A stretch of DNA of 64,000 bases from Tretioscincus oriximinensis (lineage: Eukaryota > Chordata > Lepidosauria > Squamata > Gymnophthalmidae): NCBI GenBank assembly GCA_022410635.1, contig JAJVDF010000214.1, positions 616,072-680,071 on the forward strand, in the 5' to 3' direction. A program made the position numbers and the translations under genes. A model generated the notes under the pieces. That model was not told where the DNA came from. It saw nothing but the letters and a program-made list of their open reading frames with translations, and did not search any database. Positions 54,232 to 64,000 of this stretch are shown here, piece by piece (the first letter of the stretch is position 1; each line of letters opens with the position of its first letter).

Positions 54232-54345
54232 CAGAGAAATAGCCGTGTTAGTCTAGCAGCATCTGAAGAAGTAGACCTGTCTACGAAAGCTTATGCCAAC
54301 CACTTTTCTCAAGTTAGTCTCAAAGTGCTGCTAGCTCCTTTGCTG
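54232..54345 (+). mobile_element. Penelope-like 3' terminal repeat segment
   Basis: AATAGCCGTGTTAGTCTAGC, then the hammerhead-like core (next feature), then CAAGTTAGTCTCAAAGTGCT. The same segment, diverged, ends the Penelope RT copy near 20.4 kb. It directly follows a SINE. Confidence 0.65.
54263..54297 (+). ncRNA. Hammerhead-ribozyme-like motif in the Penelope terminal repeat
   Basis: CTGAAGA (CUGANGA box) is followed by an A, then GTAGAC and GTCTAC (54271-54276, 54279-54284), a perfect 6-bp stem II with a 2-base loop, then GAA. A short stem III could form from AGC, loop TTAT and GCC, with the usual closing U changed to C. Penelope-like elements are known to carry hammerhead motifs in their terminal repeats. 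The changed base suggests this copy is inactive. Confidence 0.55.
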
Positions 54346-54489
54346 GTTATCTATTGTCATACTACTCATACCAGCTATGAATGGTAGTGGATTTGGTTAC
54401 TAAAAAGTCGTAGTTGCAAATAATTATGAATACTTAGTCATTCTGAGGTTGATAAGGGGATTTATAAAACTACTGAGTCCAATTCCTTG

Positions 54490-54790
54490 CTTTATTGTAG
54501 AATTGACTAAAACTCTCCAGACTGAAGGTGTGTTTATTGACCTCCAATGAAAGGAAACATAACATCTCCTGGTTAATTCTCTATTCCATTAACTCGATTG
54601 CCTTTACAGTCAGAAAGTTTTTTCAAACATCTGATTGGTAACCACCTCTTTGTAATTTCATCCATTGCTTCTAGTCCTTCCTTCTTCTGTATGGAAATAG
54701 AGCAGATTTCTCTGCAATGTGCTAACTTGTCTCTTCTAAGCCTTCTCTGCAGCAGCCCAAACATGTCTGGCTCCTTTAGGACATAATTAG
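54490..54790 (-). mobile_element. Old CR1 fragment
   Basis: Plus strand TCAGAAAGTTTTTTCAAACA, TTGTAATTTCATCCATTGCT and TCTAGTCCTTCC align with the CR1 at 10.6-10.8 kb (TTAGAAAGTTTTTTCTGATA, TTGCAGTTTCATTCCATTGT, TCTAGTCCTTCC). It belongs to the ATTCTATG-type subfamily and is more decayed. Confidence 0.75.
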
Positions 54791-55723
54791 AAACCCAGTT
54801 CTCCTTTGAGCTTGTTTTAGAAGGTCAACTTTTTTAAAAAAAAATTGATGTAATCCAGTAAAGAAAGGGCCAACCATATAGGAAGCATGCTATCACCGAA
54901 TTCTACTGAAATTATGGATCCTACAATCTAGCAATGAATATAAAATAGTTTAAGACCCTTTATACACTTATTATATTAGATATGCTTTAGTAAATCTGAA
55001 TTAACTTGATCTGCATTCGTTGTAGCAACGTGTGTGTGTTAAGCAAGGGGAACAGAATTGGAAATGGGACAATGCATGATATAATACTAATACACGATAG
55101 TTCATCCACGTGATGCAACATGAATCTCTGGATTGCCAATTTGTCCATTTCCCCCTGTCAAACGTGTTGCCTAGTCAGTAACCTCTAGTCAGTCAATATG
55201 CCTCTAGTAACCATGCACATGCTCACATGATTGCAGATGGGCCACTACTTAATTCAGGATCAGGCAGCATTAGTATGGATGTAGACCTGAATAATGTGGT
55301 CTATACAGTATTTGCTTTTTGAAGGCTCTAATCTGGCTCTGATCCAGATTGTTACTAGTCCCATGTAGACAATGTGAACTAGTGAGCTTCTTAACTGTGC
55401 ATAATGGGTCTTAGTGGGAGGTGAGTTTTTAATTATTATTGTTACACTTTACTAGTGCTCTGTGATATAAATTGACTCAGCTTGTTCTAAGTCAAATTTA
55501 ATATTTTAGCAGGAGAAGGGGAAGGTGGAGGGAGACCTAGACATCACAATAATATTGTTTATGAGGTGATCATAATGCAACCTTTCTGTCACTGTTGATT
55601 GAAAATATGTCTGTTTGGAGAAGAAACAGGAACTATGTTATAATCTACCAGGTGACTCACACTTTTTATGATTCATTACTTTTTGGTCTGTATGTTAAAA
55701 ATGCAATTTACTATTTTTACTAA
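54791..55723. other. Unassigned AT-rich sequence
   Basis: No recognisable gene or element. Its last three bases (TAA) are the target of the next MITE. Confidence 0.4.
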
Positions 55724-56146
55724 GGTCCTGTGCACATGGAGGGGGAGAGCGAGTGAAATCTGCAATCTAAAAGTGATTGCAGATTTTGCTGGGAAAAAGA
55801 TGGGACATGCCTTTTGCTGGATTTGCATGAAGTTGGCTCAAAGCTGATGAGACAAAGCCAGAAGACTGAGCTGCACATGCCTAGCCAGCTGTGATCCTAT
55901 TGGCTGGTGTCTTCTCACGCTGCTCATCTCCTCATGGGGGCGCGACAGATGACAGGGCTACAAGAAATCACAATGGATGACGCAGGCATTTCACCATGTA
56001 GTCAGAAAAAATCAGCAATAGGAGATTCAATTCCAGATCTTTTCCGGATGCATAGCGAAGCCTCCATTAAGATATATGGTTGGGTAACGAAGATGACGCA
56101 GCATTGCATCAAGAATCAGGTACGTTTTTGTCATGTGCTCACAGCC
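55724..56146. mobile_element. PIF/Harbinger-like MITE with hairpin core
   Basis: 423 bp. The left end is GGTCCTGTGCACATGGA and the right end is GTCATGTGCTCACAGCC, an imperfect inverted repeat. TAA flanks both sides (55721-55723, 56147-56149), the classic TWA target. A hairpin AATCTGCAATC..GATTGCAGATT lies at about 55760-55790. The 80-codon plus frame 55907-56149 has no transposase motif. A left-half relative is at 37136. Confidence 0.75.
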
Positions 56147-56149
56147 TAA

Positions 56150-58149
56150 GTCTTGATAATTTTGAAAATGCATTCCAACTCTTCATGAAAGTTCATCATT
56201 GATGAAATAATGCAATGGCATGTTTGATGATATTGTTGCAGCATGATTGCTTTGGTTTCACTGAGAAGAAACACAAGATTTCTGTAGTATCTGCCCATCA
56301 GAAACATACTGGTTTCAGTTAAAATGTTTTACCATACTTTTGCTAACGTATACAGATGTTATTAAGCTGCATATTTGTTTCAGTAACAATGTATTCTTTC
56401 CAGCGGATTCATTGTGGCTTTCAGCAAGAATGTATTGATTTTATTAAAATGTGCTGCTTGAGATAAACAAAAATTCAGTTTAAAATGCATTGGTTTCTGT
56501 TAAAGTTCATTGACTGGAAGAACATTACACAATATTACAGGGTAGCCGGTGGGGCTTTTTATACACTGGAAGGAAAACTATATACAGTTCAATAACCATA
56601 ATGGTTCTTGAAAACAACCGATATCACATAACCTCTAAGAAAGGGTGAATATTTTAAAACATTAAACAGAATAGTTCTCTTATCATCGGTATCAGTTGAA
56701 TGAGTACGTAAGCAGTATGCGCGCAGTGAGGCCAATAGACTTTGCACATGTTAACAACTTATGATCTGTGTAGAGTATGGCTAGGAATTTCTGTGGTACA
56801 GAATTCAACTGTTTTAAAAAACTAACTCTACAATTCACTATATAACAAACACAGCATTCCTTTGTTTCTTAAATCAATAGCCCCTCTTTATTTAAGCACT
56901 TGGCTAAATAGACATTCAAGGGTTGCCATGTATTCATGGGTCACCTAAAATAATGGCTGAATTATGCTGTCCAGATTTGATTAATAACCACATTGTCTGC
57001 TCTAGAGTACAAGCCCCTATTTTAGTTGCTTTTTTCCTTTCCCTTCTGTATGACNCCTCTCCTCCACTGAATTTTACTGATTTATGCCTAAGTTAACCCA
57101 AAATTCTTAGTTACAAACTGGAAGAGCCTCTGTAAAGTGTCAGCCTTTCTCCTCAAAGTTAAAGCATAATTGGAGCTGGCCATAGTCGAACAACTAAGAA
57201 ATAGGGTTACTGGGGGACGTCGACAGGAATTTTTCCACCTCTAATAGTTGTAAAAAAATGAATTTTTCAGGAGGTGCAGCTTATAATGCTGATAGTATCT
57301 GTTGAAATTTCCTGTTTGAAGCTGCAGAAGTTGCTTTTTTCTGGTAACCTAACTAAGAGTTACGCACACGTATTAGCTGAGAGAACTGATAAATACTTCA
57401 AGGCCTTTCAAGTATTAAGAGATTCATGTCTAGCTAATACCCTGATCAGTTAAATGTTTCTTCTATCAACTCTATAAATGTCACCTTAGCCACTGTAAGA
57501 GATGTTCTTGTTTGGATTCTTCTCTGAAGCAGGAACCTAAAGTCAAGGACAAGTAACTCTCCAGCTTTGTTGCCCTAGTGAAACAGGGAAGGTCAGAAAT
57601 TTTTATTTATCAAAATAAGCATATAGTTGAACTTTGGAGTTGATTTTATTTTCAACCAGTCAGTAAACATAACAATATGTAATCCAAAATAAACAAAGAA
57701 TCCAAACAATTAAACAGCAAAATGGAGAAAAACAAAAATAAATTAAATTCTAAAATGCTAGAATGCTTTGGCAGACAGAGAAGTGCATCTGGTTCAAAAT
57801 TCCAGTAAAATAGAACATATATCACAACATTAACTTAGTTTAAAAGATTAAATGCATAAGCAACCCATGTTTAGAACCAAGCAAAAAGCCAAGTCAAAAA
57901 TGTATATTTTAATATGGTATTTGAAAACCACAAGTGTTAGAGACAGGAGAATTTATAGGGTTAGGAGTTCCAATACAGTGATACTATCATAAGAATTATC
58001 CAGGTGACTGCCATCAACAAATTCACTCTATTGCCGAAAGCATTGTCTCATACCTGCATTCAATTGCAGGCTAAGGCAAAGCAGGATAGACAAAAATAAC
58101 ATTTCGTCACCATTTATTAACAAATAGTTTAAACAAATACACTGCAAGA
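56150..58149. other. Unassigned AT-rich region, 2 kb
   Basis: No open frame over 60 codons and no named repeat. There is one N at 57055. This is the emptiest stretch of the window. Confidence 0.45.
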
Positions 58150-58959
58150 TTTAGGATCTAAGCAGCAACTTCATATGTTTACCATAAACTATATAGTTAA
58201 TACCAAAACATATAACATGAAATTGGAGGGAAATGGCCATGGCAGTAGGAGTGTGTAGACAGTGTATCTGGTTGACAATCCTGCACAGTCCATCAACGGG
58301 CTGGAACCAGGGACCTAAGCCATGCCCACCACTGGGCTGGCAACACCTTGCGAGTTCACCCCTCCAAACTTTGCCTGGCCCACCCGGCACCGGACGGACA
58401 CCATGTTTGCTCATGTGCCCCAATCTACCCAGCCACTGTTCAAGACAGCCAGCAGTGAGCTCCGCCTAGCCTATGCTGTGGCGGACCACTGGAGGATCGA
58501 GGTTTTATCGGGGCTCTCAAGAAGGATTCTATGTTGAGACACCTGCTCTCTGACTCAAGGTTACGTTAGGCTTCCAACCCCTCCNCAAGGGCAAGCACAT
58601 GACGATGAACTCTTTATGAGGGCCCTCACCAAATATGGAATAGCTAGGGAGAAAACTGTCCATGCAGCTATTACCTATCCCTGATGGCCAGCCAAGATGC
58701 GCTACCACCACAATTTTGGTGATCAGCCACACCCGCCACACACTCCTAATTCATTAGCCATTGCACCAGTGCATTATGCACACAAACTAACCATGCCTCC
58801 ATACCGCCAGACAAATGAATGCCATCTGGGCGAAACATATTTCTGGCAGATATGTTGTCATAGTTATGTTTAATTATTGTACCCCCATGGCTGAGTATCT
58901 ATCGATCTATAACAGCATTTACCCGCTGACCAATTCTGTTCATAGCCCCATTGTCTTCC

Positions 58960-59347
58960 CCCCCTCCATTATCTACGTGCAGCAGGTGTGACCAAAACAA
59001 TTTGAGCCCTGGGAAATGCATCAGCAAGGACTCAAAGTCTCAAATAATCATTTGAATAAGCTCCAGGCATGATGCAGCTGGCAGGTGATTCTCACCCAAC
59101 TGTACAAGTAAGGCATCTGGCACTCCAAGGTGATGGGTTGGACTGTAGGCAATAGTTGGTCCCAACGCATTCCTTGGTGCCCCAGCCACGTCAGGTGTAG
59201 CATGCATGGCACCCTCATGGAACTAGACCAGTGCGTAGCAGCAGCAAAGCGGCCGGCCCAATAAATTATGCTGTGTCCCAACAACCATACATGCCGAGGA
59301 GAACCTAATAAAACACACAAAAAATCAAAAGGTATCTGAAAATACAC
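58960..59347 (-). pseudogene. SGNH-hydrolase domain fragment
   Basis: The frame from 59347 begins GSPRHVWLLGHSIIYWAGRF (block I; nucleophile Ser in GHS at residues 24-26) and HLTWLGHQGMRW (block II, Gly in 56-59). After a frameshift near 59110-59150, the continuation reads LVQLGENHLPAASCLELIQ (block III, Asn in GEN) and FESLLMHFPGLKLFWSHLL. The block V Asp..His is not recognisable. The stretch TTTTTTGTGTGTTTTATTAG just before GSPRHVW (minus strand) looks like a splice acceptor, so an intron may have separated the YR and SGNH exons. The domain's role in these retroelements is unknown. Confidence 0.65.
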
Positions 59348-59383
59348 AAAGGGACATTAAAAAGTATCTGAACATATATAAGA

Positions 59384-59614
59384 CTAAAAAGCCCCCGATC
59401 GCCAGCACCCGATCGCTTGAATACTACCCACTGGCACATTCACGACTGCCGCAGTGGTAGTGGCACCTATACAGAATAAGTGTAGCCCAAAGAGTAGAGG
59501 GGAAAAACCATAGCGGGATAAGGTTAGCCTCAGGACATTTGCCGCCTGATAATGAGATAGAAACTGCCCATCCTGATGAATTAACAATGGGCCTAGAAGT
59601 CGAGGCCATAGCAT
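59384..59614 (-). pseudogene. Tyrosine recombinase C-terminal fragment
   Basis: The 76-codon frame ends with the YR signature. LHLFCIGATTTAA (residues 44-56) corresponds to the family's HxFRIGAATTAA box; H45 is retained but the catalytic Arg is Cys48. IQAIGCWRSGAF (residues 65-76) corresponds to I..IGRWxSxAF; the Arg of GRW is also Cys. After the TAG stop the same frame continues SYICSDTF, so the Tyr-nucleophile position appears kept beyond the stop. Family function: strand exchange integrating a circular DNA copy. With two Arg changes and the stop it cannot be active. Confidence 0.7.
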
Positions 59615-59639
59615 AACAAACTCCCTATATATACCATTT

Positions 59640-59880
59640 TTGACTTGAGACTTATTTTATTTATTAAAAGATGCAGGTTTCAAAAATAAAAGTAAAATAA
59701 AAAGTGAACACACTTAAAACAGTAACAGTGCCTTGATGTGGGAAGAGAAAGCTGTTTCCTTAGCCAAAGCCCAGATTAAATAAATGCATCTTCATTGATC
59801 ATCTGGATATATAAATTGAAGGTGCCTGGTTCACCTTAGGGAACAGGGCTGTCATTGAGAAGGCTCTATCCTAGGTCGCT
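59640..59880 (-). mobile_element. L2-like LINE 3' end (diverged)
   Basis: Minus strand: ATAGAGCCTTCTCAATGACA, CATTTATTTAATCTGGGCTT and a 3' end TTTAATAAATAAAATAAG. This parallels the copy at 42.65 kb (AAGAGCCTTCGCGGTAGTGG). The body is poorly conserved. Confidence 0.5.
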
Positions 59881-60651
59881 AGTCTTTAACTACTGAGTTG
59901 GTGGTACAATCACAAGATGCTTTCCTGCAGATTTTATGCAGGTCAATATGGGAAAAGTCATTCCATTAGATAGAATTGTCCATTTGCTACTCCTTCCTTG
60001 GATATTGCTGCTGTGGTGGTCACATAAACCTTCAGTCCTGAAGAACTGGAATAAAAAACAGAAAAAAACAGCCCTAGTGTTCACTGGAGGCATTAGATGT
60101 TTTGATAAGGGCCTCCTATGTACTTGTCACCTTCGTTATTAACCTATTTTTCTTACTAGCTTAGTGTATGGCACACAGAGAAAATTATGAAATTGTTGCC
60201 ACGCTAAAGACAACATTTGGCCGCTGATGTTGATTCTTACCAGTTATTAAAACTATTTCACTGTTTCTGCCAGTGTCTGTTTTGAGAACAGTGTAATTAT
60301 ATTTATGTATTAGATATTTTATTGAAATATCTACATCCATAATGGAATGGACATAATGTTATTTACCCCTTAATATCATAATTATTCTGATGCTATGATT
60401 TTCACCTTGTCTACTTATTTTATGGTCAGGTCAGAATGATGGCAAATCTTCAGCAAACAATTCCTAAATGCTCAGAGATAATGATACAAAGTAAGTTAAA
60501 CCACAACACAAGCTCAATTTTAGCATTTAAATTTTCATGGGTCAGCTGGTAAACAGCTATGGTTTACTGAAAAGGGTAGCAGAGATTTTAAAATCCTGTC
60601 TATTTTAGAATCCTGATACATTCATTAACACTTTCATTATCATAGGCACAA
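59881..60651. other. Unassigned AT-rich sequence
   Basis: Short frames of about 67 codons on both strands near 59890-60142 have no domain. Confidence 0.4.
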
Positions 60652-60890
60652 ATGGCTCTGTTGCTAAGGAGATGGTCTTTCATCCAGAAGATCTGGTTTC
60701 AAAGGCCTGTGTCAGATGTGGGGAGGGGTGAGTGTCTTCCACTAGCCTGCAGCTCTAGCCAACTCAGCTATTCGAAAAAGATGCAAATTTGTAATCTACA
60801 TTTAAATTAGATAAATGAGTACCATCATTAACCTGATGGGGAAGATAGAATAAGATGTAAGCCTTCGGGCAAAAGGCTGCTCTTTTAATT
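60652..60890 (+). mobile_element. tRNA-derived SINE, TTC-tail family
   Basis: GGCTCTGTTGCTAAGGAGAT, GAAGATCTGGTTTCAAAGGC, CTGCAGCTCTAGCCAACTCA and AAGCCTTCGGGCAAAAGGC match the copy at 25.8 kb. The 3' part after the GGGCAAAAGG block is missing. Confidence 0.83.
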
Positions 60891-62159
60891 CTTCTTCACT
60901 TTGATGCAGGAATTGTCTAATGAAATCTCTCTCTCTCCCCCTCATCCATCCACCCATATCTAATCTAATTATATATAGTCCCAGAGTTGTGATCTGGGTG
61001 GAGAATTTTTGATCTGGCGCCTGGCTGTGAATTCCAGCTATTCTTACTATTGGACCCTTTGGTTCTAATCCTGCAAGGATTAAAGGTACCAACTGTACAT
61101 GTCTCAGTCCAGTGAGCTCTGCTTTTTCCTCTTGGATGGGCCCAGCAGCAGTGGAGGATTTGACCAAGGAGCTGGCAGACGACAGATGGGAATGAGCTAC
61201 CAGGAAGCCCTAGAGCAGTGGTATATGCTAGAAGGAGGGAAGAGCGGGATGGTCGTCCCTTGCCCCATGACTGCTCCTCTGGGGGACACACTTACAGCCA
61301 GTCCCCATCGCCCTTCTCCTGGCCTCCCAGAAAAACCCTGTTATTGCTCTGCCTATCCCAGAGGGCACTGAGACCTGATGACCTCATCTGCCATCCTGGG
61401 AACAGAATATCTAGTGCCCTTTGCCGTCTTGCATCCCTTCTTCTACCCCCTTTGTTTCTTGCCCCTTCTCTCCATGCTTCCTACTCCCTCTAGAGTGGAC
61501 TGAAGCTTGATTAAAATGTGACCTGTGGTGACACATTTTAATCCATTTCCAATCACTTTTAGGATAAGAATAGCTTCAGGAAAAGAGGACGCTCTTTCAA
61601 ACTAAGCTGGATGCAACTAAATTTTAATACAGCTTCACTACACTGCTTGGGACTTTGCAATGGCTTGTCAATTTTTTTTTTTTGTACTTATATCCCACCC
61701 TATACCTGAAGGTCTCAGGTGGCCATGAAGTTAAAGGCATTTTCCTCACTGAGCCTTGGACTGGAACAAAATCCAATCTAAGGCCATCTCTTTCTCACTT
61801 ATTGAGGAGTATTTGAAGTCTGCTCCTTAGTCTATATTGACCGCATGAGACTAATGATACATAAACATTTTACTCATTTATTCAAGTATATTTGGATATT
61901 CTGGAATAAAACACTGGACTGTCTATGCTTTGTTCCAGAATACGCAACTATATTGGAATAAATAAGTGCCAACTGGGTGCAGCTTAAATATAGGCCAGAA
62001 TACAGTGCCAAAATGGCATTAAATCCCAGTTCTGCTATGAATTGATTTAAAGTGGTCCAAAGAGGATCAGAGACTATATTCCAGATGACAAAAGGTGCAT
62101 ACTATAGAGTGCACACCCTTGTAGTTCCTACAATATCACTGGAAGTTGATGTTCTATTG
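60891..62159. other. Mostly unassigned; small hairpin and SINE tail
   Basis: GATTAAAATGTG (61509-61520) pairs perfectly with CACATTTTAATC (61532-61543), a hairpin like Harbinger-type MITE cores. 61664-61722 is a T-run followed by GTACTTATATCCCACCCTAT then ACCTGAAGGTCTCAGG, a 3' end of the TTTA-tail SINE (minus). The 121-, 108- and 90-codon frames at 60802-61493 overlap on opposite strands and show no domain. Confidence 0.4.
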
Positions 62160-63212
62160 AAGTGGGGTACCCCATGGTTTGATACTGGGACCTTTGCTTT
62201 TCAATATAAACAATCTGGATGCTGAGGAAAATGTTGACGTAGCTAAGTTCACTGTTGATACTAAACTGTTCAGGGTAACGAAAACTGAAAGTGATTGTAA
62301 AGCACTCCAGAATGATCTATTGGAATTGGGTGAGTGGGCAACAACATGGCAAATCCACTACAATTTAAGCAAGTGCAAGGTTATGCACATTGGGGTAAAG
62401 AACCCCAATTACTCCTACCAACTGATGGGAACCAAGGTTTTGTGACTGAGCAAGGAAAGAATCTTGGGGTGTTGGTGGACAGTTCAATGAAGGTGTCAAC
62501 CAGTGTGCAGCAGCAGCAAAAAAGCAAATTCCATGTTGGGGATAATTAGGAAAGGAATCAAAAACAAGTCAGCAAGTGTTTTTTGCCTCTTTATAAATCT
62601 GTGCTGAGACCACATTTGAAATACCGTGTTCTGTTCTGGTCACATCTCAAGAGGAATATTGTGGAACTAGAGAAGGTACAGAAAAGGGCAAGAAGAATGA
62701 TCAAGGTACTGGAGCACCTCCCTTACGAAGCAAGGTGATCTGATTGAAGTGTACAAAATTATGCATTGGATGGATAGGGCGAATAGAGAAAATTGTTTTC
62801 TCTATCACATAACACTAGGACAAGAGGGCACTTCTTGAAACTGATACGCAGAAAAGTGAGAACAGACAAAGAAAAGTATATTTTCATCTAGAGGATCATC
62901 GGCCTGTGGAATTAGCTTCCAGAAAAGGTGGTGGTAGCTAACAGCTTGGATAGCTTCAAGATAGGAATAGACAGGTTTATGGACACCAAGGGTATAAATG
63001 GTTACTAAAATGGATGTCTGGATGCTGCCTCCGGGATGGAGCAACAGGCAGTACTCCTGAAATTTCATTTGCAGGGTGTCATGAACAGGTGCATATTTTG
63101 CCTTCTTGTGTTCAGACTGCTCAGGTGCATCTGGATGAGCCTCTGTGTGAGACAGAATGCTGGATTAGATGTGCTCTGGCCCAATTTAGTATGGCTCTTC
63201 TTATGTTTTTAA
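62160..63212 (+). mobile_element. CR1 LINE 3' portion, degraded
   Basis: It extends from the RT palm (GGGGTACCCCATGGTTTGAT) to the terminal CTTCTTATGTTTTTA. The RT frame 62179-62445 reads GPLLFN, AKFTVDTKLFRVT and LSKCKVMHIGVKN; FADD of the intact copy is replaced by FTVD, so the active site is lost. A deletion near 62730 removes the LQRLGLFSLE block. The 3' UTR keeps ATGGAGCAACAGGCAGTACT and GAGACAGAATGCTGGATTAG. Confidence 0.92.
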
Positions 63213-63359
63213 CATATTTGAAGACATACGTTTCCAGTGTTCCACCCACAGCAACAACTGCCATAGAACAACTGACCACCGTATTTCATGTGAATCACCA
63301 GCAGATATTTTTTAACATCTGAATGAACACTTGCATGGGGATATTATTCTCGTGAGGCT

Positions 63360-63540
63360 TCGGGTCGAGACTAACAACCTGTTGGCTCTTGGGTTGCAGA
63401 GAGTACTTAGGAATAGTAGGCAGAGTCACAGAAAATACTGGGGATTGTAGTTAGGAAAGTGCAGCAATGCCTTATGGGGCTCATTATTCGATGGCATTGC
63501 TAGGAGAAAAGAGACAGTAGTCTGGAAGGTAAGGTAAGAT
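63360..63540 (-). repeat. Dispersed repeat with CTACAATCCCCAG motif
   Basis: Minus strand: AACTACAATCCCCAGTATTT followed by TGCCTACTATTCCTAAGTAC and TCTCTGCAAC. It matches the tandem 31-mers at 8.45 kb in order and spacing. Confidence 0.55.
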
Positions 63541-64000
63541 GGGGTTAATGCCTAATGCCTTTTTTTTAAAAAAAGTTTGGCAAACGCAGTCAGAAATTAA
63601 AGTTTCTCCACCAACTTTATAAATGGCAGTTGAAGATGGATCACAAAGAGATGTAAAAATACAATTACTGGAGTTGACTACTGCTAGTCTACTCCACTGT
63701 ATTTTATACTTACTAGACCACACCATGTGGTCTGGAACAGCTCACATAATGCAGAAAAGGACAAAAATTCAATATAGGAGCTTATTAACTTATAGTAAAG
63801 AAGGGCTACTTCTTGTAGAAATGTTTCTACAGAATCCGTTAGCCTTCTCCGTGCATTGCTGTGTGCCTGGTGAAGTTGACTGCTCTTTTCTATCAAATGT
63901 TCAATCTACTGACAAATTGGATTTTATTTTTCATACAGTCAGGCAGATATATATAGCATTTTGACTCGAGAGGGCTTATTCCATAAGCCTTTGAACTGAA
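63541..64000. other. Unassigned sequence
   Basis: The 113-codon plus frame 63623-63964 and the opposite minus frames lack recognisable motifs. A short T/A inverted run lies at 63560-63575. Confidence 0.4.

Larger units (their letters stand above)
58150..59620 (-). mobile_element. DIRS/Ngaro-type retroelement remnant (YR plus SGNH hydrolase)
   Basis: Minus-strand coding remnants run from a tyrosine recombinase C-terminus (59614-59384) through an SGNH-hydrolase domain (59347 to about 58960) to less recognisable downstream sequence (58741-58529 and 58423-58151) with GPGKVWRGELARCCQPSGGH-like wording. The recombinase/SGNH pairing is known from vertebrate DIRS-like elements. The RT and RNase H are absent upstream. 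Many stops, shifts and one N mark it as dead. Plus-strand frames 58233-58537 are shadows. Confidence 0.7.

Noticed and set aside
58233..58537. Plus-strand frames of 71-78 codons
   Set aside because: Shadows of the minus-strand YR-SGNH remnant.
63623..63964. 113-codon plus frame
   Set aside because: No recognised motif; overlaps frames on the other strand.
1..64000. CRISPR array, bacterial operon or phage
   Set aside because: No spaced identical repeats, no dense coding, and vertebrate-type retroelements throughout.

Overview
The window looks like an intergenic or deep-intronic piece of a vertebrate nuclear genome, most likely a squamate reptile. It is an AT-rich draft assembly with scattered single Ns and one 80-N gap inside a GAA microsatellite. 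Support for a squamate comes from the mix of repeats: many CR1 LINE 3' ends, L1 and L2 LINE tails, Penelope-like elements, tRNA-derived SINEs with TTC-type or TTTA-type tails, solo LTRs, and abundant hAT-like, PIF/Harbinger-like and Tc1/mariner-like MITEs. I recognise no host protein-coding exon, rRNA or functional tRNA gene. Almost every coding-looking stretch is transposon-derived and most are broken.

Layout. 0.3-12.3 kb: a solo LTR, CR1 tails, a GC-rich hAT-like MITE, an older CR1 and a second solo LTR in minus orientation. 13.5-19.5 kb: a SINE followed by a transposon nest. A CR1 carrying reverse transcriptase is split by a minus-strand L1, and that L1 is itself split by a second CR1 and by a GC-rich hAT MITE with a perfect 8-bp target duplication. 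20.3-25.1 kb: a minus-strand Penelope reverse transcriptase fragment, a CR1 split by a SINE and by another hAT MITE, several small MITEs and a third solo LTR. 25.6-29.2 kb: a CR1 split by a SINE whose 3' tail has grown into a (CTT)n array, then two more SINEs. 29.2-34.3 kb: mostly unassigned AT-rich sequence. 34.3-45.7 kb: SINEs, a palindrome-bearing MITE, an L1 3' end with a 447-codon open frame, the gapped (GAA)n, L2 tails and a Penelope GIY-YIG endonuclease remnant. 45.8-51.2 kb: CR1 tails, two Harbinger-like MITEs and a TA-flanked MITE. 52-56 kb: two hammerhead-ribozyme-like motifs, a SINE, an old CR1 and another Harbinger-like MITE. 58.1-59.6 kb: a decayed minus-strand tyrosine-recombinase plus SGNH-hydrolase reading frame, probably from a DIRS/Ngaro-type retroelement. 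60-64 kb: a SINE, a degraded CR1 with an altered reverse-transcriptase active site, and a repeat bearing motifs like ACTACAATTCCCAG.

The parts do not form a pathway. Their value is in insertion order, target-site duplications and relic domains. The strongest signals are three related solo LTRs with perfect 6-bp duplications and unusual TG...TTA ends, hAT MITEs with exact 8-bp duplications, the YR-SGNH relic, and the hammerhead-like folds.
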